From positions 1-64,000 of the forward strand of contig NZ_JADWYQ010000001.1 of assembly GCF_022414575.1 (NCBI RefSeq): 64,000 bases of DNA, read 5' to 3'. The position numbers and the translations under genes were made by a program. This DNA comes from Streptomyces sp. MUM 178J (GTDB taxonomy: Bacteria; Actinomycetota; Actinomycetes; Streptomycetales; Streptomycetaceae). Positions within the stretch are counted from its first letter, which is position 1. The number at the start of each line of letters is the position of its first letter. Under the pieces are notes generated by a model that saw only the letters and a list, made by a program, of their open reading frames with translations, was not told the DNA's origin and did not search any database. Below, one piece after another: positions 57,275 through 64,000 of the stretch.

Positions 57275-57640
57275 ATGAGCATCGACGAATACGGCGGCGG
57301 ACAGGGACCGGGCCCCGAGGTGCTGGTCGTCACCACGAACGACGTCCCCGGGTACCAGGTGCAGCAGGTGATCGGGGAGGTCTTCGGCCTGACCGTCCGC
57401 TCCCGCCACCTGGGCAGCCAGCTCGGCGCGGGGCTGAAGTCCCTCGTCGGCGGGGAGCTGAAGGGCCTCACCAAGACCCTCGTCGAGACCCGCAACCAGG
57501 CGATGCAACGCCTGATCGAACAGGCGCGGGCTCGGGGCGCGAACGCGGTGCTGATGTTCCGCTTCGACGTGGCGGAGGCGGCGGACGTGGGCACGGAGGT
57601 GTGCGCGTACGGCACGGCGGCCGTCATCGCCCGCGTATGA
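57275..57640 (+). CDS. YbjQ/UPF0145-family protein
   Basis: 121 aa from the ATG at 57275, with GGAGG 9 nt upstream (an ATG two codons earlier is too close to it). YbjQ features: VLVVTTNDVPGYQVQQVIGEVFGLTV, LVETRNQAMQRLIEQARARGANAVLMFRFD, and TEVCAYGTAAVI. These proteins form pentamers and have been called heavy-metal-binding domains, but no biochemical role is established. The 228 nt to the convergent tipA hold no gene. Confidence 0.9.
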   Translation: MSIDEYGGGQGPGPEVLVVTTNDVPGYQVQQVIGEVFGLTVRSRHLGSQLGAGLKSLVGGELKGLTKTLVETRNQAMQRLIEQARARGANAVLMFRFDVAEAADVGTEVCAYGTAAVIARV

Positions 57641-57868
57641 GGCCTCCGGCGCGGTCGGCAGCCCCCTGACGGCTCGCCACCGCCGATGTCCTGCACGGGC
57701 GTTTTGAACCGGCCGCGTACACGGCCGCGTACACGGTGGGGAGGGCACGCCCGCGACGGGGCTCCGCCGCGCGACGGAGCCTGCACGGCCCCCGGGGGAC
57801 GAGGGTACGGGGTACCCCCGCCCCCCGGGAGGGCGGTGGGCGGGAAGGCCCCGACCCCGGACCGGGGC

Positions 57869-58630
57869 TCAGGCCCCGTGGCGTGCCGCGTTCGCGAGGA
57901 TCGCGGCACGTTCGTACGCCGCCAGCCCCGGCTTCGCCTTGTCGATGTTCTCCGTGAAACGGACGTCGTCGACGTACATCTCGCCCAGGCACCGGTGCAT
58001 CTCGTACGAGCACTCGTAGTGGCTGCGGCTGATCCACAGCCGGTGCTCCTCCGCAGCGTCCATCGCCGCCTCGGACTCCGCCGGCTCCCCCGCCTCCATC
58101 AGCGCGACGAAGCGCGTCGTGACCTCCTCGCCCTCGGCCTGGATGCGCTGCCAGTCCTCCTTCGTGTAGCGCGCCGCCCTGCGCCGGGACTCGCGGTACG
58201 CCTCCGTGTCGCCCCAGCGCTGCCGGACCTCGTCCTCATAGGCGTCGGGGTCGAAGTCGCCGAAGACCTCGAACTTCTCCTCGGGCGTGAGATTGATGCC
58301 CATCTTTCTCGCCTCCATGGCCAGTTCGACGGCGGCGGCCATCTCCTGCAGCTTGGCGATCCGGCCGGTGAGCAGCTCGTGCTGCCGTCGCAGATGTTCC
58401 TGCGGGTTCACGTCCGGGTCGTCGAGGAGCGACGCCACCTCGTCGAGCGGGAAGCCGAGCTCCCGGTAGAACAGGATCTGCTGCAGCCGGTCCAGATCGG
58501 CGTCGTCATAGCGCCGGTGGCCCGCGTGGCTGCGCTCGCTCGGGGAGAGCAGCCCGATCTCGTCGTAGTGGTGCAGGGTCCGCACCGTCACTCCGGCGAA
58601 TCCGGCGACCTGTCCCACGGAGTAGCTCAT
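57869..58630 (-). CDS. tipA: MerR-family thiopeptide-responsive regulator TipA (TipAL)
   Basis: 253 aa, exactly the length of S. lividans TipAL. The MerR domain (VGQVAGFAGVTVRTLHHYDEIGLLSPSERSHAGHRRYDDADL) is followed by a coiled-coil linker and the TipAS drug-binding domain from about residue 110 (FGDFDPDAYEDEVRQRWGDTEAY, MYVDDVRFTENIDKAKPGLAAY, AILANAARHGA). TipAS traps thiopeptides covalently through its cysteine (a Cys is present in YECSYEM), and an internal start can make TipAS alone. A textbook tipA promoter lies upstream, so autoregulation is clear. Confidence 0.95.
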   Translation of the reverse strand: MSYSVGQVAGFAGVTVRTLHHYDEIGLLSPSERSHAGHRRYDDADLDRLQQILFYRELGFPLDEVASLLDDPDVNPQEHLRRQHELLTGRIAKLQEMAAAVELAMEARKMGINLTPEEKFEVFGDFDPDAYEDEVRQRWGDTEAYRESRRRAARYTKEDWQRIQAEGEEVTTRFVALMEAGEPAESEAAMDAAEEHRLWISRSHYECSYEMHRCLGEMYVDDVRFTENIDKAKPGLAAYERAAILANAARHGA

Positions 58631-58666
58631 CGCCTTCCGCTCCTTCACTTGCTCGGTACGCGCCTC

Positions 58667-58697
58667 AGCCTGAGTCCTCACGCCGCGTGAGATGCAA
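58667..58697 (-). promoter_or_regulatory. tipA promoter with 19-bp spacer and TipA operator
   Basis: On the tipA strand: -35 TTGCAT, a 19-nt spacer containing CTCACG-CGG-CGTGAG, and -10 CAGGCT. The over-long spacer with a palindrome is the MerR-family arrangement and closely follows the known thiostrepton-inducible ptipA (TTGCAC, 19 nt, CAGCGT). RNA starts ~30 nt before the ATG. Confidence 0.88.
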
Positions 58698-58817
58698 GCC
58701 CGATCGGCCCTCACACCCGAATCCCTATGGATCACCCAGCGAGCCGTTCACCCTCTTTGTCCGTATGGTCGCGTCTGTAGCCGTGCCACCGGACCGACTC
58801 TGGGGAGACACACGACC

Positions 58818-59023
58818 ATGCCGACGCCCGTGAACCTCTCCGTCGTCTGCTGCCCCTCGACCGGCGCCGTCCACACGAACGCCGAAGCCGTCGCGGAGCA
58901 CGCGGAACGGGCCGGCGCCGGGGTGCGGCTGCGCAAGGCCCATGAGCCGGGGTGCAGGCGGAACGCGTCGTGAGGTTCACCAGGGCGATCAAGGCCGGGC
59001 TTGCCGCGGCCGACGGCGACTGA
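58818..59023 (+). pseudogene. Remnant of a WrbA-like/flavodoxin-family reductase
   Basis: The ATG at 58818 opens a reading frame with NLSVVCCPSTGAVHTNAEAVAEHAERAGAGVRLRKAHEP, which looks like the first strand, phosphate loop and helix of a WrbA-type flavodoxin. It stops at 58973. In the next frame, VQAERVVRFTRAIKAGLAAADGD ends at 59021-59023, resembling the C-terminal helix of such enzymes. The middle ~120 residues are absent. I read it as a gene with a large internal deletion, between tipA and the glutamate decarboxylase. The first part alone might be translated as 51 aa. Confidence 0.6.
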
Positions 59024-59038
59024 GCGGAGGACGGGACC

Positions 59039-60487
59039 ATGGTGCTCTACAAGGGTACGGAGAAGAGCACGTCACGCCGCACGGCGCGACGCCCTGAAGC
59101 GTCCGCCGCCGTTCGCCGGCTCTCCCCCAACCCCTTCTACGGGCTCGCAGACCCGGTCGGCGGAATGACCTCCGCCCCGCCCGTGCACCGGCTGCCGGAC
59201 GGTCCGATGGCGCCCGCCACGGCGCACCGTCTCATCCATGACGAGCTGATGCTCGACGGCAACTCCCGGCTGAACCTGGCCACCTTCGTCACCACCTGGA
59301 TGGAGCCGGAGGCCGGGGCGCTGATGACGGAGTGCCGCGACAAGAACATGATCGACAAGGACGAGTATCCGCGCACCGCCGAGTTGGAGCGGCGCTGCAC
59401 GGCGATGCTCGCCGACCTCTGGAACGCCCCGGACCCCGACTCCGCGGTCGGCTGCTCCACCACCGGCTCCAGCGAGGCCTGCATGTTGGCGGGCATGGCG
59501 CTCAAGAGGCGCTGGGCGGCCCGCAACCGGGACCGCTATCCGGCGTCCGCGCGGCCCAACCTGGTCATGGGCGTCAACGTCCAGGTGTGCTGGGAGAAGT
59601 TCTGCACCTTCTGGGAGGTGGAGCCCCGGCTGGTGCCCATGGAGGGCGAGCGGTTCCATATCGACCCGCAGGCCGCCGCCGACCTCTGCGACGAGAACAC
59701 CATCGGCGTGGTCGCGGTGCTCGGCTCGACCTTCGACGGGTCGTACGAGCCGGTGGCCGAGGTGTGCGCCGCGCTGGACGCACTGCAGGAGCGCACCGGT
59801 CTCGACATCCCCGTCCATGTCGACGGCGCGTCCGGTGCGATGGTCGCGCCCTTCCTCGACGAGGACCTGGTGTGGGACTTCAGACTGCCGCGGGTCTGCT
59901 CCATCAACACGTCGGGGCACAAGTACGGGCTGGTCTACCCGGGCGTCGGCTGGGCGTTGTGGCGCTCGCAGGACGCACTGCCGGAGGAGCTCGTCTTCCG
60001 GGTGAACTACCTCGGCGGCGACATGCCGACCTTCGCGCTGAACTTCTCCCGGCCCGGCGCACAGGTCGTCGCCCAGTACTACACCTTCCTGCGGCTGGGC
60101 AGGGAGGGCTATCGGGCCGTCCAGCAGACCTCCCGCGATGTGGCCCGCGGCCTGGCGGAGAACATCATGGCCCTGGGCGACTTCCGGCTGCTCACCCGCG
60201 GCGACCAGCTTCCGGTGTTCGCGCTGACGACCGCGCCGGAGGTGGAGAACTTTGACGTCTTCGACGTGTCACGGCGGCTGCGCGAACACGGCTGGCTGGT
60301 GCCCGCGTACACCTTCCCGCCGAACCGGGAGGATCTGTCCGTGCTGCGCGTGGTGTGCCGCAACGGCTTCTCGGCCGATCTGGCGGAGCTGCTCCTGGAG
60401 GATCTGCGCAGTCTGCTGCCAGAACTGCGGAGGCAGCCGCATCCGATGAGCCAGGACACCGAGCAGCCCAGGGCGTTCCACCACTGA
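59039..60487 (+). CDS. gadB: Glutamate decarboxylase
   Basis: 482 aa PLP enzyme converting glutamate to GABA with consumption of a proton. Group II decarboxylase motifs: FVTTWMEPEAGALMTE, GCSTTGSSEACMLAGMALKRRW, PVHVDGASGAMVAPF, and the PLP lysine at 295 in SINTSGHKYGLVYPGVGW. Length and motifs are those of GadB. No gadC-type antiporter is adjacent, so acid export by exchange is not evident here. GAGGACGG precedes the ATG. Confidence 0.95.
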   Translation: MVLYKGTEKSTSRRTARRPEASAAVRRLSPNPFYGLADPVGGMTSAPPVHRLPDGPMAPATAHRLIHDELMLDGNSRLNLATFVTTWMEPEAGALMTECRDKNMIDKDEYPRTAELERRCTAMLADLWNAPDPDSAVGCSTTGSSEACMLAGMALKRRWAARNRDRYPASARPNLVMGVNVQVCWEKFCTFWEVEPRLVPMEGERFHIDPQAAADLCDENTIGVVAVLGSTFDGSYEPVAEVCAALDALQERTGLDIPVHVDGASGAMVAPFLDEDLVWDFRLPRVCSINTSGHKYGLVYPGVGWALWRSQDALPEELVFRVNYLGGDMPTFALNFSRPGAQVVAQYYTFLRLGREGYRAVQQTSRDVARGLAENIMALGDFRLLTRGDQLPVFALTTAPEVENFDVFDVSRRLREHGWLVPAYTFPPNREDLSVLRVVCRNGFSADLAELLLEDLRSLLPELRRQPHPMSQDTEQPRAFHH

Positions 60488-60613
60488 TCCGTTTCCACGC
60501 TCGATCCGCTTCCACCCTCGATCCGTCTCCGGCGTGGATCCGTCTCCGGCGTGCATCCGTCTCCGGCGTGCATCCGCCCCGCCCCCGTTCAGGCCCCGCC
60601 CCCGTTCAGGCCT
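60486..60613. repeat. 17-bp tandem repeats after gadB
   Basis: Five copies of GATCCGTCTCCGGCGTG or variants (60486-60570) begin inside the gadB stop codon. Two copies of GCCCCCGTTCAGGCC follow and run into the 3' end of the convergent PadR gene. Confidence 0.85.
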
Positions 60614-61253
60614 CGTCGCCGGGGTGCGGGACGCCGGTGGCGTACGGGTTCTCCTGCCCCTCCCCGAGGACTCCGACGAACGGCTCGCCCTCCCCCGCGA
60701 AGGTGTACGCGCCGCCCTGGATGCGCTCGACCAGCCCCCGCGTCCATCGGGCGTCGGCGTCCGCGGAGTGCACCCACATGTTCATGATCTCGCCGATGTG
60801 GCCGAGGGACTCGGGCCCCTCCTCCGGCGTGTAGTAGTCCGTGACCGACGAGCGCCACTCGGCCAGCGACCGCAGCCGCTGCTCCAGCAGCTCCACGGCC
60901 TCATCGCGGCGCAGATCCACGATGAAACCGATCCCGGCGGAGAGCACGTCCATCTTCTGGTCGTAGGTCGTCAGCGCCTCACGCAGCAGCGCGAAGTACT
61001 CCCGCGTGCCCTTCTCGGTGACCTCGTACTCGGTGCGCGGCGGGCCGCCGGCCGTGGACGGCGCGATCTCGTGTGCATGCAGCAGTCCCTGCTTCGCCAT
61101 CTGCTTCAGCGCGTGGTAGATCGATCCGGGTTTGGCGTTGGACCACTCGTGCGCTCCCCAGTATTCGAGGTCATTGCGCACCTGGTAGCCGTGCGCACGG
61201 CCGTGCTGGCGCACGGCTCCCAGGACCAGCAGCCGGATCGCCGAGGTCGCCAT
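60606..61253 (-). CDS. PadR-family transcriptional regulator (with C-terminal effector domain)
   Basis: 215 aa. Winged helix: LLVLGAVRQHGRAHGYQVRNDLEYWG, KPGSIYHALKQMAKQGLLHAH, PRTEYEVTEKGTREYF. The C-terminal Vir_AT-like helical domain (about 95-195) is the long type. It is divergently paired with a VOC protein across 39 nt, so it very probably controls that gene. The last ~25 residues are Gly/Pro-rich. Confidence 0.9.
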   Translation of the reverse strand: MATSAIRLLVLGAVRQHGRAHGYQVRNDLEYWGAHEWSNAKPGSIYHALKQMAKQGLLHAHEIAPSTAGGPPRTEYEVTEKGTREYFALLREALTTYDQKMDVLSAGIGFIVDLRRDEAVELLEQRLRSLAEWRSSVTDYYTPEEGPESLGHIGEIMNMWVHSADADARWTRGLVERIQGGAYTFAGEGEPFVGVLGEGQENPYATGVPHPGDEA

Positions 61254-61292
61254 GACGCCCCCTTCCTATTCAAGTTTGACTAGACTACGGAC
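61254..61292. promoter_or_regulatory. Divergent promoter of PadR and VOC genes
   Basis: 39 nt hold both promoters. TAGACT (61281-61286) is 6 nt before the VOC ATG, fitting a leaderless -10. The AT-rich TTCAAGTTTGACTAG (61269-61283) is the best candidate PadR site. Confidence 0.45.
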
Positions 61293-61955
61293 ATGTCCGA
61301 GAAGACGATCCCGCTCCTCCCGTGCCAGGCCATCAAACCCGTCACCGACTTCTACACGGCACTCGGCTTCCAGGTCACCTACCGCCAGACGGCCCCCTAT
61401 GCGTACGCGGTCGTCGAGCGCGGCGACATACAACTCCAGTTCTTCGGGATGAAGCAGTACGACCCCGCCGCGTCGCTGTCCGGCTGCTACGTCCTCACCG
61501 ACGGCGTCGACACGCTGTACGAGTCCTTCCGCTCCGGACTGAAGGCCGCGTACGGAAGGATCCCGCGGCGGGGCCTGCCCCGGATCGGCCCGCTGAAGGA
61601 CATGAGCTACGGCATGCGGCAGTTCCTGATGACCGACCCGGGCGGCAACAGCATCCGGGTCGGCCAGCCGGCCGGCGACGACATGAGCTTCCGCGCCGCC
61701 CCCAAGGAGACCTTCGCCCGCGCCCTCCATATGGCGGAACTGTTCGCCGACTCCAAGGAGGACCTGCCGGGCGCGGCGAGAATCCTGGACCGGGCGCTGG
61801 CGCGGAAGGACGAGCGGCCCAAGCCGGGCCAACTCGTCCGCCTCCTGCTGCTGCGCGCCGACATCGCCCTGCGCATGTACGACGACGAACTGGCCGCCCG
61901 GCTGCGGGCCCGGGCAGCCGAGACCGACCCTTCGTCGCCGCCACCGCCGGAATAG
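61293..61955 (+). CDS. VOC-superfamily (bleomycin-resistance-like) protein
   Basis: 220 aa. The N-terminal ~125 residues form a glyoxalase/bleomycin-resistance fold (LLPCQAIKPVTDFYTALGFQVTYRQ, QLQFFGMKQY, RQFLMTDPGGNSIRVGQP). The C-terminal ~90 residues are helical and Arg/Ala-rich, not part of the usual fold (LADSKEDLPGAARILDRALARKD). The family either binds drugs such as bleomycin or does metal chemistry. Divergent pairing with PadR suggests induction by a small molecule. Confidence 0.87.
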   Translation: MSEKTIPLLPCQAIKPVTDFYTALGFQVTYRQTAPYAYAVVERGDIQLQFFGMKQYDPAASLSGCYVLTDGVDTLYESFRSGLKAAYGRIPRRGLPRIGPLKDMSYGMRQFLMTDPGGNSIRVGQPAGDDMSFRAAPKETFARALHMAELFADSKEDLPGAARILDRALARKDERPKPGQLVRLLLLRADIALRMYDDELAARLRARAAETDPSSPPPPE

Positions 61956-61993
61956 GGGGCCGGGCCTCGCAACGACTCCGGACGAGACTCCGG

Positions 61994-62536
61994 CTACGCC
62001 CCGGACCGCTCCAGGGCGATCAGCTCGAAGGAGTCCTTGCCGTCCAGCGACTCCCGGATGATGTCCGCATGGCCCGCGTGCCGGGCAAGCTCCTCGATCA
62101 GGTGCAGCGCCATCCAGCGCATGGACACCCTCCCGTCCTCGGGGAACCACGGCGCGGGCGGCAGCGGAAAGGTGTCGTCGAGGCTCGGCACGGAGCGCAG
62201 GAACTCCTCCGTCTCCCTCGCGACGCCGCCCCAGAAGGCGAGCGTCGAGGCGGTCGTCTCGTCCCCGGTCAGCCGGAAGCCGTCGCCCCAGTCCGCCTCC
62301 GTACGCTTCAGCTCGTTCGGCTTCTGCTGCGCCATCCGCAGCCAGTTCAGTTCCACCTCCGCGACATGCTTCAGCAGCCCGGACAGGGACAGCTCGCTGG
62401 CGCTCGGCCTGCTCGCCGCCTGCTCCTCCGTCAGGCCCAAAACCGCGCGGCGGACGGCGCCGCGCTGCGCCTCGACGAAGGCGAGCAGCGCGCCGCGCTC
62501 ATCGCCATGGGCCTCTGCCGGAACGTGCGTGACCAT
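61994..62536 (-). CDS. DinB/DUF664-family protein
   Basis: 180 aa from the ATG at 62536; an upstream ATG at 62575 adds 13 poorly conserved residues. A four-helix bundle with a potential metal triad of His residues: LLKHVAEVELNWL (His near 53) and EELARHAGHADIIRE (two His near 152). DinB-like bundles include mycothiol- and bacillithiol-dependent S-transferases and maleylpyruvate isomerases, so a thiol-transfer reaction is possible but unproven. Confidence 0.87.
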   Translation of the reverse strand: MVTHVPAEAHGDERGALLAFVEAQRGAVRRAVLGLTEEQAASRPSASELSLSGLLKHVAEVELNWLRMAQQKPNELKRTEADWGDGFRLTGDETTASTLAFWGGVARETEEFLRSVPSLDDTFPLPPAPWFPEDGRVSMRWMALHLIEELARHAGHADIIRESLDGKDSFELIALERSGA

Positions 62537-62583
62537 GAGGTGCCTCTCTCTGCCGTACGGCCTTGCTGACACCACTCACGCTA

Positions 62584-62620
62584 AGGGGGCTTGAGGACAG
62601 GTACGGTCCTCAAGCCCCCT
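62584..62620. terminator. Terminator of the aldehyde dehydrogenase gene
   Basis: Perfect 15-nt inverted repeat (AGGGGGCTTGAGGAC and complement) with a 7-nt loop, 21 nt downstream of the dehydrogenase stop on its strand. Confidence 0.8.
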
Positions 62621-62640
62621 GGGCGTGCTGCTCCGTTCCG

Positions 62641-64000
62641 TCAGAACGGGAACTGCGAGCGTCCGTGCTGCACCGAGATCCACTTCTGGGTGGTGAACGC
62701 CTCCAGCATCGAGTCGCCGTTCAACCGCCCGACGCCTGAGTTCTTCTCGCCCCCGAACGGCACGATCGGCTCGTCGTGGACCGTGCCGTCATTGATGTGG
62801 ATCATTCCGGTGTGGATGCGCCGGGCGAGCCGTACGCCTCGCTCCACATCGCCCGTGTGCACGGCCCCACTGAGCCCGTACGGGGTGTCGTTGGCGATGC
62901 GGACCGCCTCCTCCTCCCCGTCGAACGGCATGATCAGCGCAACCGGCCCGAAGATCTCCTGCTGCAGGACGGGGGAGTCGGCCGGCAGCCCGGCGAGCAC
63001 CGAAGGGGAGAGCAGATTGCCCTGGGCGCCGCCCTGCAGCAGCGGCGTCGCCCCCGCCTTAACCGTCTGCTCGACGAGCGAGGACACCGCGTCCGCCTGG
63101 GAGGAGTTGATCAGCGGCCCGATGTGGGTGGAGGGGTCCGCCGGGTCGCCGACCCGCAGGGTCCTGACCTTGGCGACGAACTTCTCCGTGAACTCCGCCT
63201 CCAGGCTGCGGTCCACGAGAATGCGGTTGGCGGCCATGCAGACCTGGCCCTGGTGGACGAAGCGGCTGAAGACCGCCGCCTCCACCGCGTAGTCGACGTC
63301 AGCGTCGTCGAGCACGATCAGGGCGCTGTTGCCGCCCAGTTCGAGGATGGCGCGCTTGAAGTTCGCGGCGCAGACGGTCGCGACATGGCGGCCGACCTTG
63401 TCGGAGCCGGTGAAGGAGATCGCCTTGGGCACCGGGTGGGCGATCAGCGCGTCCCCGATCTCCGCGATGTCGGTGATGACGACGTTGAGCAGCCCGGCCG
63501 GCAGCCCCGCGTCCGCCAGCACCTTGGCGACCAGCGCACCGCCGCAGATCGGCGTGTTCTGGTGCGGCTTGAGGACGACGGCGTTGCCCAGCGCCAGCGC
63601 CGGCGCCACCGACTTGAGCGAGAGGAGGAAGGGGAAGTTGAAGGGGCTGATCACCCCCACGACGCCGACGGGCAGCCGGTAGACGCGGTTCTCCTTGCCG
63701 TCGGTGGGCGAGGGCAGGATGCGACCTTCGGGACGCAGCGCCAGGTGGACCGCCTCCCGCAGGAACTCCTTGGCGAGGTGCAGTTCGAAGGCGGCCTTGA
63801 GGCGTGTGCCGCCCAGCTCCGCGACGATCGCCTCGGTGATCTCCTGCTCGCGGTCCTCGATGATCCGCAGCGCCCGCTCGAAGACCAGCCGACGGGCGTA
63901 CGGGTTGGTGTCCGCCCACGCGCGCTGCGCCCGCTCGGCGGCGCGGTAGGCCTGGTCGACCTCGTCGGCCGTGGCCACCGTGATGGAGGCCAGCTTCTCT
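62641..64000 (-). CDS. Aldehyde dehydrogenase (benzaldehyde/vanillin type), cut by window edge
   Basis: 453 residues are visible; the N-terminal part lies beyond 64000. Conserved features: VGVVGVISPFNFPFLLSLKSVAPALALGNAVVLKPH, SFTGSDKVGRHVA (NAD site), LELGGNSALIVL with the catalytic Glu, HQGQVCMAANRI with the nucleophilic Cys, EIFGPVALIMPF and PFGGEKNSGVGR. The last two blocks resemble aromatic aldehyde dehydrogenases acting on benzaldehyde or vanillin. No dioxygenase or regulator is adjacent, so the substrate is open. Confidence 0.92.
   Translation of the reverse strand, partial: EKLASITVATADEVDQAYRAAERAQRAWADTNPYARRLVFERALRIIEDREQEITEAIVAELGGTRLKAAFELHLAKEFLREAVHLALRPEGRILPSPTDGKENRVYRLPVGVVGVISPFNFPFLLSLKSVAPALALGNAVVLKPHQNTPICGGALVAKVLADAGLPAGLLNVVITDIAEIGDALIAHPVPKAISFTGSDKVGRHVATVCAANFKRAILELGGNSALIVLDDADVDYAVEAAVFSRFVHQGQVCMAANRILVDRSLEAEFTEKFVAKVRTLRVGDPADPSTHIGPLINSSQADAVSSLVEQTVKAGATPLLQGGAQGNLLSPSVLAGLPADSPVLQQEIFGPVALIMPFDGEEEAVRIANDTPYGLSGAVHTGDVERGVRLARRIHTGMIHINDGTVHDEPIVPFGGEKNSGVGRLNGDSMLEAFTTQKWISVQHGRSQFPF

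Overview
The window is high-GC DNA with the codon bias, GTG starts, leaderless-type promoters and gene content of Streptomyces. Gene order matches the conserved chromosomal core that in S. coelicolor runs from just before radA/sigE, through clpC, lsr2, the NAD/pantothenate genes and the folate/ftsH genes, to ppa and tipA. No rRNA, tRNA, CRISPR array or complete insertion sequence was seen.

Layout. 1-6 kb: a partial sigma-like/BACON protein, radA-disA (DNA repair and c-di-AMP), a PAP2 phosphatase and mutY. 6-10 kb: the cell-envelope stress operon sigE-cseA-cseB-cseC, in which sigE is frameshifted by what looks like a 37-bp deletion. 10-15 kb: a secreted M23 peptidase, then a two-gene trypsin/NACHT ATPase plus trypco2 module closed by a 52-nt perfect palindrome. 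This is the most island-like part of the window. 15-20 kb: clpC with two ClgR-like boxes, an SCO3374-family gene, lsr2, a GNAT acetyltransferase and a BlaI-type regulator. 20-27 kb: a leftward cluster DUF2520-panC-nadB-nadC-coaX plus two small conserved genes. 27-32 kb: a two-component system in one operon with a TmrB-like tunicamycin-resistance ATPase, then divergently a MidA-family methyltransferase next to an orphan nuoD paralogue. 32-38 kb: a coiled-coil membrane protein and an osmoprotectant ABC importer. 38-42 kb: PadR plus a HAAS-type membrane protein, an esterase and an MprF-type lysyltransferase. 42-54 kb: folP, folB, folK and folE, ftsH, hpt, tilS, a zincin, dacB and ppa. 54-64 kb: ThrE, a DUF368/PopT transporter, YbjQ, tipA with its own palindromic promoter, a decayed flavodoxin gene, glutamate decarboxylase, PadR/VOC, DinB and a partial aldehyde dehydrogenase.

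Together the genes are mostly housekeeping (cofactors, repair, proteolysis), with an unusual concentration of envelope functions: the SigE system, PAP2, M23, TmrB, MprF, DacB and PopT. The accessory signals are the trypsin-NACHT/trypco2 pair, the broken sigE, the duplicated start region of the response regulator, and many short tandem repeats inside genes and intergenic gaps.
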